A model generated the notes under the pieces. The model was given only the letters and a program-made list of their open reading frames with translations, was not told the origin of the DNA and ran no database searches. A program made the translations under genes and the position numbers. Shown piece by piece: positions 1-10,639 of a stretch of DNA of 64,000 nt (position 1 is its first letter; each line of letters begins with the position of its first letter). This DNA is from Bacteroides sp. (GTDB lineage Bacteria; Bacteroidota; Bacteroidia; Bacteroidales; Bacteroidaceae): NCBI GenBank assembly GCA_021201335.1, contig JAJQFD010000039.1, forward strand, positions 1 to 64,000, given 5' to 3'.

Positions 1-193
1 CACAGCCCCAATAGGGGGTGAAGAATATATTATTGACCCACTATTCGTGGCTCACTTGATTATTCTATATCCTATCCCGTGGGATATGCATCCCCCGGTT
101 ATGCACATGCAATCCCTGCGGGATTTCTTACAGACTTTAACGTCTTAAAATCTTCCGAACATGACTGGGCTAAATCTGTCAGGCCTTCGGCCT
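1..193. repeat. Partial inverted-repeat intergenic element, copy 1
   Basis: The segment is non-coding and rich in short palindromes. Its right end (165-193, beginning CTGGGCTAAATCTGTCAGG) matches the right end of the inverted-repeat element at 54952-55169 with about 26 of 32 positions identical. The CAGCCCC near the window start resembles that element's inner arm. The left boundary cannot be set because the window begins inside it. This looks like a REP/BIME- or MITE-like element; that class is inference. Confidence 0.55.
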
Positions 194-223
194 TCGTTAT
201 ATTCATTAGGTTAAATCGTACTT

Positions 224-328
224 AAATGACGGTTGTATTTCATTGAAATTGCGGTTGCATTCCACTCAAATTGCGGTTGCATTCGGGTCAAGTTGCGATA
301 GGATTTCGACCCCATGCAACCGTCATTT
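224..328. repeat. Degenerate 22-bp tandem repeats with an inverted last unit
   Basis: Four consecutive 22-nt units start at 224, 246, 268 and 290; the best-conserved part is AAATTGCGGTTGCATT. Positions 312-328 (CCATGCAACCGTCATTT) are the reverse complement of the start of the first unit, so the array could fold back on itself. The reverse complement of the array at 54781-54868 has a similar unit. Between 329 and 412 I see no gene or clear signal. Confidence 0.7.
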
Positions 329-412
329 ATCTTCTTCTTAGATATATCCTTCTGGGATACGTGGTTAATACTTATTTCACCGCTCGTTCCTTTATTCTGT
401 AACCCATCAGTT

Positions 413-2965
413 TTATAAATTAACTGACTTTTGCAAGCGGATATTGTCCGATGAAGAACCTACCATAAAATTATACATTCCGGAGGGAGTATAGAATTGT
501 TTCTTTTCATCATCCCATAGGCGCAACTCTTCTTTCGGAATCTCGATAGAGATTTGTTCCGTATCCCCTTTCTTGATATGTACCCGTTTGAAACCTTTCA
601 GCTGTTTCAAGGGAGTTTTGATTCCTACGTCCGGCAGTTGCACATATACCTGGGCTACCTCATCACCGTGATGCTTACCACTGTTTTTGATGGAGAAATT
701 CAGAGTTACCTTCTGGGTATCTTGTTTGATATCCAGGTTACGGTAGTTGAATTGAGTATAACTTAATCCGTATCCAAACGCGTAGAGCGGTTTGCCCTCA
801 AAGTACATGTAGGTACGATTGTTTTTAATATTGTAATCATCAAAAGCCGGAAGTTGGTCCATGCTGCTATAGAAGGTTAATGGCAAGCGGCCGGCCGGGT
901 TATAATCTCCAAATAAAACTTCGGCGATAGCCGTTCCACCCTGTTCACCCGGATACCAGGCATCGATGATAGCAGGAATATGATCATTCATCCAACCAAT
1001 CGCCAAAGAGCTTCCGGCAACCAGTACAAGAATCGTATTTGGATTGGCTTTATAGGCTTCACGGATAAAGAACTGCTGATCTTTCGGCAATTCGATAGAT
1101 GCTCTGTCTTGTCCTTCCCGTTCGATAGTCTGGTTGATACCCATCACGGCAACAACAACATCACACTCCCGAATAACTTTGCCTGCTTCTCCGCACATAT
1201 TAAGTATGTCGTTATCCTCCTGGCTGGGTACGCGCCATTGTAACTGGGCAATCGCATCTCCGCCATTATCAAAATACTCCACTTTGAGTTGGTATTTCTT
1301 TCCTTTCTCCAATACCATAGAAGCTTTCTCTGTATGTTGACTGTGTAGACTCCAGTCGTTAATGATTAACTGATCATCCAGGTATACCCGGCAACCGTCA
1401 TCACTGGTAAAGCTAAATACGTATTCACCAGATACACTCGGTACTAATTCTCCCGTCCAGCGGATGGAAAGCGGGGAGCTTGGCAGGAACGGATCGGGAG
1501 CCTGGTTCTTGGGTTCAAAGTTGATACCTTTATCGATACGGGTTTTTGGTGTTCCGCTGAAGGTCGCATTATCGAAATATTCCGCATGCAATCCGTTAGG
1601 CAGATTGGTGGGAGATATCAGCTGGTAACCCTCTTCTGAAGAAACCCAGGGTGCATGTACCACCTTCACCCGATCGCCTACATGCTTACGGATGCCGTCC
1701 AATACCGATACTGGAGCATTGACCGGCGTGCCACTGTAGTCACCAAACTCGCAATTAGCAGAATTAATACCTACTACGGCTATGGATTTCAGCTTATTCG
1801 GATTTAGCGGAAGCATGTTCTTTTGATTCTTAAGCAACACAATACTTTGGCGGGCCGCCTCCAGGGCCAGGTCCTGATGTTTCTTACTGCCTACAATTTC
1901 GGGCGATAGGTGATTGTAGGGATTCTTTTCGGGGTCGTCGAACATTCCCAGTTTCATACGGGCGCGTAGCACATGGTAAGCCGCACTGTCTATTTCTGCA
2001 GTGTTTACCATATACTGCTTGTGTGCGCTCAGCAAAGCATCGTTATAGATATAATCTCCGCATTCCACATCCAGTCCGGCTCTGATGGCTAACGCCGCAG
2101 TCATTTCCGGAGTTTTTACGTAACGGTGGTGCGTCATCACCAATCCGGGAGCTCCACAGTCGGATACCACATACCCGTTGAATCCCCAATCCTGGCGTAA
2201 TACTTTCTGTAACAGCCAATGGTTTACCGTACTGGGTACCCCGTTGATGGCATTATAAGCCGTCATGATGGATTCGGCCTTTCCCTCGCGGATACATCTT
2301 TCAAAGGCCGGGAAGTAATATTCCCGCAGGTCTGTTTCAGTAATCGCTGCATCACATTCAAAGCGATTGTGCTCCTCATTGTTAGCCGCAAAGTGCTTCG
2401 GAGTAGCTACTGCTTTGAGATAGCGGGGATGATTCCCCTGCAATCCTTTCACGAAAGCTGTGCCCAGTACACCAGATAAGAAGGGATCTTCTCCGTATGT
2501 TTCCGGGGTTCGTCCCCAACGAGGGTCACGCGCCATGTTTACTGTGGGCGACCAGAAAGTAAGTAAGTCGCTAAACCGATCGGTCTGCTTCTTCCCCCGT
2601 TCCAATTCGTTCCAGCGGGCGCGGGCTTCATCCGAAACCACCGTAGCAATTTCAAAATGCAATTCCGGATTCCACATACTGGCGAGACCGATCGCTTGCG
2701 GGAAGACTGTAAATTTTCCCGGGCGGATAATTCCGTGCAATGCTTCATTCCCCATGTAATATTTGTCAATTCCCAGACGGGGAATACCCGGAGAACTGGA
2801 GTACAGTAACGATACTTTCTCTTCAACTGTCAGTACCGAAAGTAAGTCAAGTATCCGGTCATGCATGGGGGCGTTCATGTCTTTGTATACATTTTGCGCC
2901 ATAGATGAGGCAGCACTCATCCCCATGCAGATCACCAATAAAAAGAACTTAGTCATTAATTTCAT
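413..2965 (-). CDS. Exported glycoside hydrolase family 3 with PA14 insert
   Basis: Predicted to remove terminal beta-linked sugars (beta-glucosidase or beta-xylosidase type) in the periplasm or at the outer membrane. An N-terminal signal peptide ends near SSMAQ. The GH3 core carries KHFAANNEE and the nucleophile motif GYVVSDCGAPG, with Asp at about residue 269. A PA14 domain of roughly 130 residues is inserted in the C-terminal GH3 domain, and a fibronectin III-like domain closes the protein. An earlier in-frame ATG at 3001 lies inside the upstream gene; the ATG at 2965 starts directly before the signal peptide, 16 nt after the upstream stop, so I prefer it. It is the last gene of the SusC/SusD operon. 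PA14 inserts in GH3 enzymes are known to shape substrate range; the exact substrate is not readable. Confidence 0.9.
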   Translation of the reverse strand: MKLMTKFFLLVICMGMSAASSMAQNVYKDMNAPMHDRILDLLSVLTVEEKVSLLYSSSPGIPRLGIDKYYMGNEALHGIIRPGKFTVFPQAIGLASMWNPELHFEIATVVSDEARARWNELERGKKQTDRFSDLLTFWSPTVNMARDPRWGRTPETYGEDPFLSGVLGTAFVKGLQGNHPRYLKAVATPKHFAANNEEHNRFECDAAITETDLREYYFPAFERCIREGKAESIMTAYNAINGVPSTVNHWLLQKVLRQDWGFNGYVVSDCGAPGLVMTHHRYVKTPEMTAALAIRAGLDVECGDYIYNDALLSAHKQYMVNTAEIDSAAYHVLRARMKLGMFDDPEKNPYNHLSPEIVGSKKHQDLALEAARQSIVLLKNQKNMLPLNPNKLKSIAVVGINSANCEFGDYSGTPVNAPVSVLDGIRKHVGDRVKVVHAPWVSSEEGYQLISPTNLPNGLHAEYFDNATFSGTPKTRIDKGINFEPKNQAPDPFLPSSPLSIRWTGELVPSVSGEYVFSFTSDDGCRVYLDDQLIINDWSLHSQHTEKASMVLEKGKKYQLKVEYFDNGGDAIAQLQWRVPSQEDNDILNMCGEAGKVIRECDVVVAVMGINQTIEREGQDRASIELPKDQQFFIREAYKANPNTILVLVAGSSLAIGWMNDHIPAIIDAWYPGEQGGTAIAEVLFGDYNPAGRLPLTFYSSMDQLPAFDDYNIKNNRTYMYFEGKPLYAFGYGLSYTQFNYRNLDIKQDTQKVTLNFSIKNSGKHHGDEVAQVYVQLPDVGIKTPLKQLKGFKRVHIKKGDTEQISIEIPKEELRLWDDEKKQFYTPSGMYNFMVGSSSDNIRLQKSVNL

Positions 2966-2981
2966 AGTTATATTAATTGTA

Positions 2982-3926
2982 TTATTCGTCAATTTTATCA
3001 AATGTTACGTCGCGCAGAGATCTCAAGGTGACAGTTTCCCATTTGTCTTCTCCCGTCAGACGATATTTATACTTGAAGCTAAAGCATTGTCTTTTCTTTC
3101 CACCAAATACTTCGGCTAGTTCATATGTACCATAATTGCTGGATATTTCCGGATCGGCCAATGCTAATTCCACTGTACCATAAGGTTTCATTTCCAGTGT
3201 GTTGTCTTCCTTTACAGTGACAATAATACCGTATTGTTGGATGACATCCTCATCGGGTTCAAATCCTTTGATTCCCGCGAAAATGCGGAAAGAGTTTCCG
3301 GTTAACGGATGAAAAGTCTGTGTTACGGCTGCATCCCGCGCGTTTTCATCCTCTCTTTGTAGTTTCCCGGATGCATTGTAGCGGGTAGCTTCATCAGTCC
3401 GGGCATATATATTCTTGGTATGTACCTGGTACAATACCTGGTATTTATCAGGATTCACGGTATAGTTTGATACTTCCTTAATACGCAGCGGAATGAGGTA
3501 TATGGAATCAGGAGAAAGGCCTTCCGGTCTGACAAGAATAGGTACCACACCATAGGTATCCGGGCTTTTAGCCTCTAAAGTAGCACCCATCCGGGGAATA
3601 GTGTAGTATTTCTCCGGTAATATCTTGGCATACTTCGACTCGTCAATATCATACTTCAGTTTGTTGTACCTGTCTAAAAGGTCCGGGTCTGATTCCAGTG
3701 TTACTTCCACATCCTGGTCGATGTGTAAAGACCCCCCACAGTTAATTGATATATGTCCTGCAGATTCTTCCTGCGTAAGATCGTGCATACCGGTGTAAAC
3801 GAAATCATTATCACTGATAATACAAATCACTTTCTCTGTCATTTCCTTATCAAAATCATACCGTTGGCAAGCAGTAATGCTAAGCAACAAGAAAAGGATT
3901 CTGATTTTATTTAGATTTGTTTTCAT
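2982..3926 (-). CDS. BT_3987-like (DUF1735) surface lipoprotein
   Basis: A 314-residue lipoprotein with lipobox LLLSITAC. The N-terminal half fits the BT_3987-like domain (formerly DUF1735), an Ig-like fold common in proteins encoded next to SusC/SusD. The C-terminal half resembles DUF4361. It follows SusD by 25 nt and precedes the GH3 by 16 nt, so it is part of the same transcript. A role as an accessory glycan-binding protein on the cell surface is inferred from position and family; no catalytic motif is visible. Confidence 0.75.
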   Translation of the reverse strand: MKTNLNKIRILFLLLSITACQRYDFDKEMTEKVICIISDNDFVYTGMHDLTQEESAGHISINCGGSLHIDQDVEVTLESDPDLLDRYNKLKYDIDESKYAKILPEKYYTIPRMGATLEAKSPDTYGVVPILVRPEGLSPDSIYLIPLRIKEVSNYTVNPDKYQVLYQVHTKNIYARTDEATRYNASGKLQREDENARDAAVTQTFHPLTGNSFRIFAGIKGFEPDEDVIQQYGIIVTVKEDNTLEMKPYGTVELALADPEISSNYGTYELAEVFGGKKRQCFSFKYKYRLTGEDKWETVTLRSLRDVTFDKIDE

Positions 3927-3951
3927 ATATATATTGTTTATGTTTCGATAT

Positions 3952-5943
3952 TTAATACCATCCTGGATTTTGATCTAAAAGAGGCACTTTTCGTATTTCC
4001 GATTTGCTGAGAGGTAGGAATACCAGTTTTCTATCTACCACCCGGTTACGGTACTCTTTATTATCCACTACAGTACGCTGATAGAATCCACCGTTTTTAT
4101 TGGCAGCAATGTTCAATCCCATAATCGGTTCAGATTCTACCTCTTCATAAATACCCCAACGTCGTACATCATAGAATCTGCGACCTTCCGCTAAAAATTC
4201 CACCATCCGCTCACGCTTGATTTGTTCAAACATTTCGGTTGGGCTGCTTAATTGCTCCTGTGTCAGTCCCGGAAGACCAGCCCGGTAACGTACTTGGTTG
4301 AAAGCATTCGCCATTTCCTCCGTATTTCGCGACAGTTCGTATACCTCACCACTGGGGAAAGTTACCGTATGAGTTGTAGTCAATTGGTTCAATGCCTCCG
4401 CGTATGACAATAGGATTTCAGCATACCGAATGATGGGGAATCCTTTTTCATAACGTTCGTTGTTTTGTCCTTTCCAGGCATCATAACTGGATATATATTT
4501 TTTCAACACATAACCAGTAGGAGTGTAGTTCGTATCACCAATAGTTCCGGCGTATTTACCCGCATTTCCATCGATGCTATATTCCACGGTCTGTTGTTTA
4601 AAACCTCCTTCCGTCGTCGACAGAGCCGGCCAATAACATCCGCTAAAGCCTATACAGGCATAGAAGCGCATTTCACGATTCTCATACATTTGCCAGATAC
4701 TACCATTCAGGTGATAGTCAGAGAAATCTCTCGGACCCGAAGTAAAGTCGTTGGGTCCTTCTTTATATTCTCCGGTTGCGGTGGCTTCCTGAATGGTTTT
4801 ACCATCACTCATCCGGTAGGCATCTATCATTTTTTGCGTAACGCCCATACCGTTATATCCACCCATATATTGTGGGAATGACTGTTGTGTGTAATTAGCC
4901 ACTTCGCCTGATATGCGTCCCCATATAACTTCAATGTTGTTTTTAAAGGGTTCATCCCCGGTAAACATGTAGGAATAGGATTTAAGAGGATCAATATTTC
5001 CGGCTCCATACGGGAAATTGGCTGTCGGTACATTTTCCGGCAATTGGGGCGTATTGGCATCCTTAGCTACGGTGAACAATTCATAGGTTCCCATATCCAT
5101 TACCCGTTTACAAGCACCTGCTGCAAGTGCCCATTTGTATTCACTGTATACCTCATTAATGTATGGAATATTATCTGTTTTCCGTTTCCAGTTACCAAAA
5201 TAAAAGCGGGTGATATCCGTACCATTGAATAACTGCGAAGCAGCGTGTAAACGTACGCGGGCTATTATGGAGTAAGCAGCGCCTTTGGTTGGACGATCAA
5301 ATTGGGCGATGGATACTTTCACTGGCAGGTATTCGGCTGCTGTTTCTAATTCGGAACATATATATTCTACCGTCTCATCGAAGGTACTACGGTAAGTATC
5401 ATAGGCTTCTGGTTCCTCATTGCTTTCATATACTTTATCACCAACAAGGATTGCCGGGCCATAACACATCAGAATATGGTAATAAGCGTAACCTCTCAGG
5501 AAGTGGGCATACCCCAGAAACGACCGACGGTCGAGGGTTGTCATATCTTCGCATTCATCCATACGCGCCAGAATCAGATTGACTTTCCGGATGATTTTAT
5601 ACATCGAACTCCACATATCCATTCCTTTTAAATCGTCTGGAGTTACTTGCCCCAACGTAAAAGCCATACCTTTAAAAATATCGCTGGTCATTACCGTAAA
5701 TATATCATCGCCAGCTGTAATACCTGGGGCATACTCATGCCCAAAGATCTTGCTTTCATCCGGTAATTGGCCAGCTGTACCCCACAAGTAAGATTCCAGG
5801 TATCTTTTTTTAGTAAACACGGTATCAAACTTAAGGGTATCGTCAAAATACTCATCTACACTTAAGAAATCACAAGAACTGAGCAGTCCTATAAATACAA
5901 AGAACAGGCTCTTCAGTAGGATTTGATTTATCTTGTTTTTCAT
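3952..5943 (-). CDS. SusD/RagB-family nutrient-binding lipoprotein
   Basis: A 663-residue SusD-like protein, somewhat longer than usual. The lipobox is LLSSCDF. The N-terminal TPR region includes FLRGYAYYHILMCYGP, typical of the family, and the C-terminal part has RYAEILLSYAEALN, ERMVEFLAEGRRFYDVRRW and a terminal DQNPGWY, the usual RagB/SusD ending. It would cap the SusC barrel encoded 13 nt upstream and bind the glycan. Ligand specificity cannot be read from sequence. Confidence 0.95.
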   Translation of the reverse strand: MKNKINQILLKSLFFVFIGLLSSCDFLSVDEYFDDTLKFDTVFTKKRYLESYLWGTAGQLPDESKIFGHEYAPGITAGDDIFTVMTSDIFKGMAFTLGQVTPDDLKGMDMWSSMYKIIRKVNLILARMDECEDMTTLDRRSFLGYAHFLRGYAYYHILMCYGPAILVGDKVYESNEEPEAYDTYRSTFDETVEYICSELETAAEYLPVKVSIAQFDRPTKGAAYSIIARVRLHAASQLFNGTDITRFYFGNWKRKTDNIPYINEVYSEYKWALAAGACKRVMDMGTYELFTVAKDANTPQLPENVPTANFPYGAGNIDPLKSYSYMFTGDEPFKNNIEVIWGRISGEVANYTQQSFPQYMGGYNGMGVTQKMIDAYRMSDGKTIQEATATGEYKEGPNDFTSGPRDFSDYHLNGSIWQMYENREMRFYACIGFSGCYWPALSTTEGGFKQQTVEYSIDGNAGKYAGTIGDTNYTPTGYVLKKYISSYDAWKGQNNERYEKGFPIIRYAEILLSYAEALNQLTTTHTVTFPSGEVYELSRNTEEMANAFNQVRYRAGLPGLTQEQLSSPTEMFEQIKRERMVEFLAEGRRFYDVRRWGIYEEVESEPIMGLNIAANKNGGFYQRTVVDNKEYRNRVVDRKLVFLPLSKSEIRKVPLLDQNPGWY

Positions 5944-5956
5944 GCTATTCTATTTT

Positions 5957-8900
5957 TTAGAAGTTAATATACATCTGGAAAGTATAACGTGCCGGGATAG
6001 GATATCGTCCGCCATTGCCATCAGCCTGTTCCGGATCCCACAAATCAAATTTATCCCACACATACACATTGGAAGCTACAAGCTGTAAATCAAGAGAAGA
6101 CACTCCCAGGTTTTTCAATATTTTACCTGCACTTATTGTATAACCCAGATTAATTTCCTGCAGGCGCAGATAACGGGCATTCGATTTCCAGAAACTGGAA
6201 CGCTGTACGCTGTTCTTGTCATTTCCAAATGACAGTCGCGGGAAACGAGCGTTTGGATTCTCAGTAGCGGGATCTCCTGATATTTCGCGTGGCGTCCAAC
6301 GGTTCGATTGGTCTGCCACAATGCGGAGTACATTACCTGTTTCTCCGGAGGCAAAAGGTAGATATCCCCAGTGTTTATTATCGGTTACAAAGTAATTGTC
6401 TACATTACCGGTTCCCTTAAATAAAACTCCTAAAGTCAGCTTTTTCCAACGGAACTCACCACCGAACCCGTACATGAAACGCGGGTAGTTTGGTTTGTAA
6501 GAAAGAGGTACCATGTCATCTGAATTGATAATGCCATCCCCGTTCACATCTTTGTACTTGATATCACCCGGTCTTAGTTTACGTCCGCTGATAGACGTTT
6601 GATCCGGACTGAATTTCACGTCGTCTTCATCCCTGAATAATCCCAGTGCAATATATCCGGAATAATAATCCAATGGCTTGCCTGCTCTTTCCAGGTAATC
6701 ATATTTCTGGAAAGGCTCTTCCCACCTTTTCACTTTATTTTCTGTATAGGTAAAGTTACCACGGATGGTAAAGGAGAAATCTTTTTCAAAATTTTGTGTA
6801 AAGGCAAAGTCTCCATCAGAACCATAGCTTACCATACTACCCACGTTACCATAAGGTTGTTCAATAAGTCCTACATAATCAGGAACCATAACACGTTGTT
6901 GGAAGATGTCATCTCGTCGATCATGGAAAACGTCTACGGTAAAGCTCAGTCGTTCACCAAACAGACGGCCTTCAATTCCGACATTGGCCTTGATGGCCGT
7001 TTCCCATTTGAGGTTATCTGCACCTACAGATTGCTCGGATATGCCTTGTCCGCCACTCCATCCTGCACTGGCACCTTCATTCATGATTGTCAGATAAGGG
7101 AAACGTTTGGATGAAATACGGTCATTACCTACTGTACCGAAAGAACCTCTGATCTTCAGGAAATCCAGCCAAGGGAAAGTTTTTTTCATGAAATTGTAAT
7201 TGGTAGGTACCCAACCTGCAGCAATAGACGGGAAGAAACCAAAGCGGTTTCCTTTCTGAAAGTTCTCAGAACCAGTATAACCGAAATTCAGATCCAGCAT
7301 ATACGTGTCGCGGAAACCATACGTCAACCTGCCTGACAAACCCTGATATCGCCAGGGAATTGCTTCCATGCTGGATTTAGCGTCGTTGCTGTTCTGGTAG
7401 CTACTCATGTAGTAATAGGCTAAAGCACCTACCCGATGATCACCAAAGGTGCGATCGTAATTAATTGAAGTTTCAAAATGCAACTTATACCATTGCCACT
7501 CTTCTTTTTCATATTTTGCACTCTGTGAATCGACTCTCTTCTGCAAGGCCAATGTACCATCAATCATACGCGCACTGGCATAATACATATCCGGAAGAAT
7601 CGTTCGTTTTTCTTTAAACCAGGTTTCATTATCGTAAGCAATCTGTACTCGGGCTTTCAAGCCTTCTGTGATAGCTTTCAAGTCTTGGTTAACAGCCAAT
7701 GTTACCTTGTTGGTAAATTTGCGCCATTTTGATTTTCCCGTATAGTTCAACATCACATAGGGCGAATATTCATTGCCGCTTCCCCACGCTGGTAAGTGAC
7801 CGGTAGAGTATTGCAACGGAATTGTCAACGGGGTAAGTTTCTGTTGGGCAGCCCACAAATCATCTGTTGATGCATTTCCCGGTTCAGTTTTTTCAGCTAA
7901 ATAACCTTCCGTTCCCAGATAAGCAGTCGTCGTTTTAGTCAGATTTACGTCAATGTTACTTCGGTAGTTATACGTACGGTAACCCACATCCGTACTATAC
8001 TTTGAGCTTTTATTTTGCTTGTAAGCTGCTTCTTCGTTCGACATACCGAGGCTAAAGAAGTAACGGGCAATACTACCTCCTCCGCGTGCACTCATATAGT
8101 AAGTTTGTTGCAAAGAAGTCTTATTTAGAATCTCGTTTCGCCAGTTTACGTTTGGATATAAATCTGGGTCTAGTTGATATTTAATCAAATCAAGTGCCAT
8201 TGGTGAATAAAGTTCTTCTTCTCCCCTTGCCAGTTTAGCTTCATTAGCAAGTAGGGCATAATCATAAGCACCCAAATATTCGGGCATATTTTGGAGACGA
8301 GAGAGGGTCAGATTCACACGACCAGTAATTCTCAATTTATCCACTTCACCTCGCTTTGTGGTAACCAACACAACTCCATTCGCGCCTCTTACCCCGTATA
8401 CGGCTGTGGCTGAAGCATCTTTAAGTACGGAGAAACTTTCAATATCCGCCGGGTCAATATGATTCAAATCACCTTCCAACCCGTCTATTAAAACCAATGC
8501 TCCCTGATTAGCTCCAAAGGTTCCGATACCACGTATCCAGAATTCCGAAATATTTTGTCCCGGCTCGCCGCTTGTTTGCAAAGAAATGACACCAGGAACA
8601 CGTCCTCCTAACATATTTGGAACAGAAGTGGCCGGAGTTTGTAATTCGGAAACTTTTACATTGGTAACTGCGCCTACTACGCTGATCTTTCGCTGTGATC
8701 CCATTCCGACAATAACGGTTTCTTCCAATACAGTGGCAGAAGGTTTTAATTTATACTGACCACTTTTTAAATCCATGCTGGAGGTGATTCTTACTTCCAT
8801 TTTATCATAACCTAAGAATGAAAGAGTAAGTACATCACCCAGTTGTGCTCCTTTAAGTGTGAACTTCCCATCCATATTTGTAACAGTACCCACTCCGGGA

Positions 8901-9052
8901 CGGTCTTTCAGGAATACATTGGCTCCAGGAATAGGAGAATCAAATTCATCTAATACAACGCCTGAAATGGTTAGTGTATTTTGTTTTGAATTTTGTGCGC
9001 TGACACCTATCAGGCAGAGTAAGAAAACGATGATAATATATCGATGTTTCAT
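5957..9052 (-). CDS. SusC/RagA-family TonB-dependent outer-membrane transporter
   Basis: A 1031-residue protein. A signal peptide ends at VSAQ, followed by a carboxypeptidase-regulatory-like domain (about residues 28-105), a SusC plug with VLIDGLEGDLNHIDPADIES and VLKDASATAVYGVRGANGV, and a C-terminal beta-barrel ending in FQMYINF. It imports oligosaccharides across the outer membrane using TonB energy, paired with the SusD encoded just downstream. The NHL lipoprotein gene lies 31 nt upstream. No anti-sigma-interacting STN domain is visible, so control by a FecI/FecR pair is unlikely. Confidence 0.96.
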   Translation of the reverse strand: MKHRYIIIVFLLCLIGVSAQNSKQNTLTISGVVLDEFDSPIPGANVFLKDRPGVGTVTNMDGKFTLKGAQLGDVLTLSFLGYDKMEVRITSSMDLKSGQYKLKPSATVLEETVIVGMGSQRKISVVGAVTNVKVSELQTPATSVPNMLGGRVPGVISLQTSGEPGQNISEFWIRGIGTFGANQGALVLIDGLEGDLNHIDPADIESFSVLKDASATAVYGVRGANGVVLVTTKRGEVDKLRITGRVNLTLSRLQNMPEYLGAYDYALLANEAKLARGEEELYSPMALDLIKYQLDPDLYPNVNWRNEILNKTSLQQTYYMSARGGGSIARYFFSLGMSNEEAAYKQNKSSKYSTDVGYRTYNYRSNIDVNLTKTTTAYLGTEGYLAEKTEPGNASTDDLWAAQQKLTPLTIPLQYSTGHLPAWGSGNEYSPYVMLNYTGKSKWRKFTNKVTLAVNQDLKAITEGLKARVQIAYDNETWFKEKRTILPDMYYASARMIDGTLALQKRVDSQSAKYEKEEWQWYKLHFETSINYDRTFGDHRVGALAYYYMSSYQNSNDAKSSMEAIPWRYQGLSGRLTYGFRDTYMLDLNFGYTGSENFQKGNRFGFFPSIAAGWVPTNYNFMKKTFPWLDFLKIRGSFGTVGNDRISSKRFPYLTIMNEGASAGWSGGQGISEQSVGADNLKWETAIKANVGIEGRLFGERLSFTVDVFHDRRDDIFQQRVMVPDYVGLIEQPYGNVGSMVSYGSDGDFAFTQNFEKDFSFTIRGNFTYTENKVKRWEEPFQKYDYLERAGKPLDYYSGYIALGLFRDEDDVKFSPDQTSISGRKLRPGDIKYKDVNGDGIINSDDMVPLSYKPNYPRFMYGFGGEFRWKKLTLGVLFKGTGNVDNYFVTDNKHWGYLPFASGETGNVLRIVADQSNRWTPREISGDPATENPNARFPRLSFGNDKNSVQRSSFWKSNARYLRLQEINLGYTISAGKILKNLGVSSLDLQLVASNVYVWDKFDLWDPEQADGNGGRYPIPARYTFQMYINF

Positions 9053-9083
9053 AGTGTTATTATTTATAATTACCGAATGATAG

Positions 9084-10469
9084 TTATTCTATGGCCAATT
9101 TGCGAATACAATGGTTTTGTAAATCTCCAATATATATAATACCTTCGCTATCGATGGCAATTCCCCACGGGTCAGCAAACAAGGCTACATCTGGTGCTCC
9201 GTCTTTATAACCAGATTTTTCTGGATTTCCAATTACCGTGCTTACTACGCCTTCTGTAGTAATCTTCCGGATACAATGGTTGTTCGAATCGGCTACATAG
9301 AGATTCTCTTCTTCATCCAATACTAACTGACGAGGATTATTAAATTGGGATTCTGTACCTCTTCCGTCAGCATGTCCTGAGCGACCCAGGTCACCTGCGT
9401 AGATTTTAAAGTTGTTAGGCCGGGTTGGATCGGTAATATCCTCGAAAACTCCTATACAATGCGAATTAGTAAATGCCATATATAGTTTTTTGGGATCAGA
9501 CTTACTGAATGTCATGTAACAGTCTGCTGTAGGAAGCAAATTATTATCTCCTACTTCTACCACTGTGGCATAGCCTGTCTTACCTTCAATTTTAAGGAAG
9601 AAATTCTTATCTTTCGCTCTGCAATAGAAGTGTCCGTCCAGTTCGCAATAAGCAAAAGAGTGTTTATAACTGGTTTGAATGTTCCCGGGATCTTCTCCAG
9701 GAGCAGCCATATAGTCTCTTCTACGGGGTGTCCAGAAATCGATCGAATTAACGGACCAGTATGTATTACCTGCATCTGTCGGTATACATAATCCTTGTCC
9801 TTGGTCCACCACACAAGGCTGATTCAAAGGGAATTGGCCTGCATTGTCAATGATAATGGATGACATATTTTGTTTTTCATTGACTAGTATTAATTTATTT
9901 TGTCCCCAGAGTTCACGTGGGCACACAAAAATATTATCTTCCGCATCTACAGCCAGGAACCCGACTTCAGGGAATTCGGTTTCGCCCAATGTTCCGACTT
10001 TCGTTGTATTATCATTTTTAGGGCGTCCACATAAGGTAGAAACCACCGTTTGGATACGGTATTTAAATTTCTTGTCATAAGAAACAGAATCATTGCCTAC
10101 CACTACGGAAATATCCACTTGATCACGTTCCGGATCTCCATCATCGGGCATACCGTCTCCCGGACGACGAGGAGTAATCACATAAATTTTATTTCCTAAG
10201 GAACTAACAACGGCTGCTCTTTTCTTATTAAAGTAGACTTTGATTCCATCTATATTGGTACCAAAATTGCTTCCATTGAGTATTACTTGTGTGGCTATAC
10301 CTCCAGAATCCGGATAAAATTCGGTAAGCGTTACAGGTTCATTGGGGTTATATTCCGAAGATTCATTTTTGCTTTCACAAGACGTGGTGAAAGTCATTGA
10401 TAAAGCACATCCTCCAATACAGCAGAAGAAAAGGATTTGGTGTACTAAGTTTCTTTTCATGATTTTCAA
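9084..10469 (-). CDS. IPT/TIG and NHL-repeat lipoprotein
   Basis: A 461-residue lipoprotein (lipobox FTTSC). An IPT/TIG Ig-like domain follows the anchor (about residues 45-130, with SGGIATQVILNGSNFG). Then come NHL beta-propeller repeats, clearest at the C-terminus: NLYVADSNNHCIRKI and IIYIGDLQNHCIRKL. Proteins of this architecture recur in SusC/SusD operons and are thought to be surface glycan-binding or scaffold proteins; that function is inferred. It is the first gene of the minus-strand operon ending at 413. Confidence 0.85.
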   Translation of the reverse strand: MKIMKRNLVHQILFFCCIGGCALSMTFTTSCESKNESSEYNPNEPVTLTEFYPDSGGIATQVILNGSNFGTNIDGIKVYFNKKRAAVVSSLGNKIYVITPRRPGDGMPDDGDPERDQVDISVVVGNDSVSYDKKFKYRIQTVVSTLCGRPKNDNTTKVGTLGETEFPEVGFLAVDAEDNIFVCPRELWGQNKLILVNEKQNMSSIIIDNAGQFPLNQPCVVDQGQGLCIPTDAGNTYWSVNSIDFWTPRRRDYMAAPGEDPGNIQTSYKHSFAYCELDGHFYCRAKDKNFFLKIEGKTGYATVVEVGDNNLLPTADCYMTFSKSDPKKLYMAFTNSHCIGVFEDITDPTRPNNFKIYAGDLGRSGHADGRGTESQFNNPRQLVLDEEENLYVADSNNHCIRKITTEGVVSTVIGNPEKSGYKDGAPDVALFADPWGIAIDSEGIIYIGDLQNHCIRKLAIE

Positions 10470-10631
10470 TTTAACATTTTAACAAAGGTTTTTCACATAC
10501 AGGGAAATGGTTTAAAGTAGATAGGTTTAAATGCATTCCCGAAAGCTGGATTAGTAGCACATTTTAAATGGGAGATCCCGAATACGTTTCATAAGTATAA
10601 ATTTAAGTGGTGTGATTGATTAATGGTGTAA

Positions 10632-10639
10632 CAAAGGTA
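10632..10639 (-). promoter_or_regulatory. Candidate -7 box for the NHL-SusCD-GH3 operon
   Basis: On the minus strand this reads TACCTTTG, matching the Bacteroidetes -7 consensus TAnnTTTG. No TTTG is found 19-21 nt further upstream, so the -33 element is weak or replaced by activator dependence. Use would give a 5' leader of about 155 nt before the start at 10469. Confidence 0.4.

Noticed and set aside
224..328. Possible CRISPR array
   Set aside because: The 22-nt units are head to tail without spacers, they diverge from each other, and no cas gene is near. The same applies to 39113-39223 and 54781-54868.
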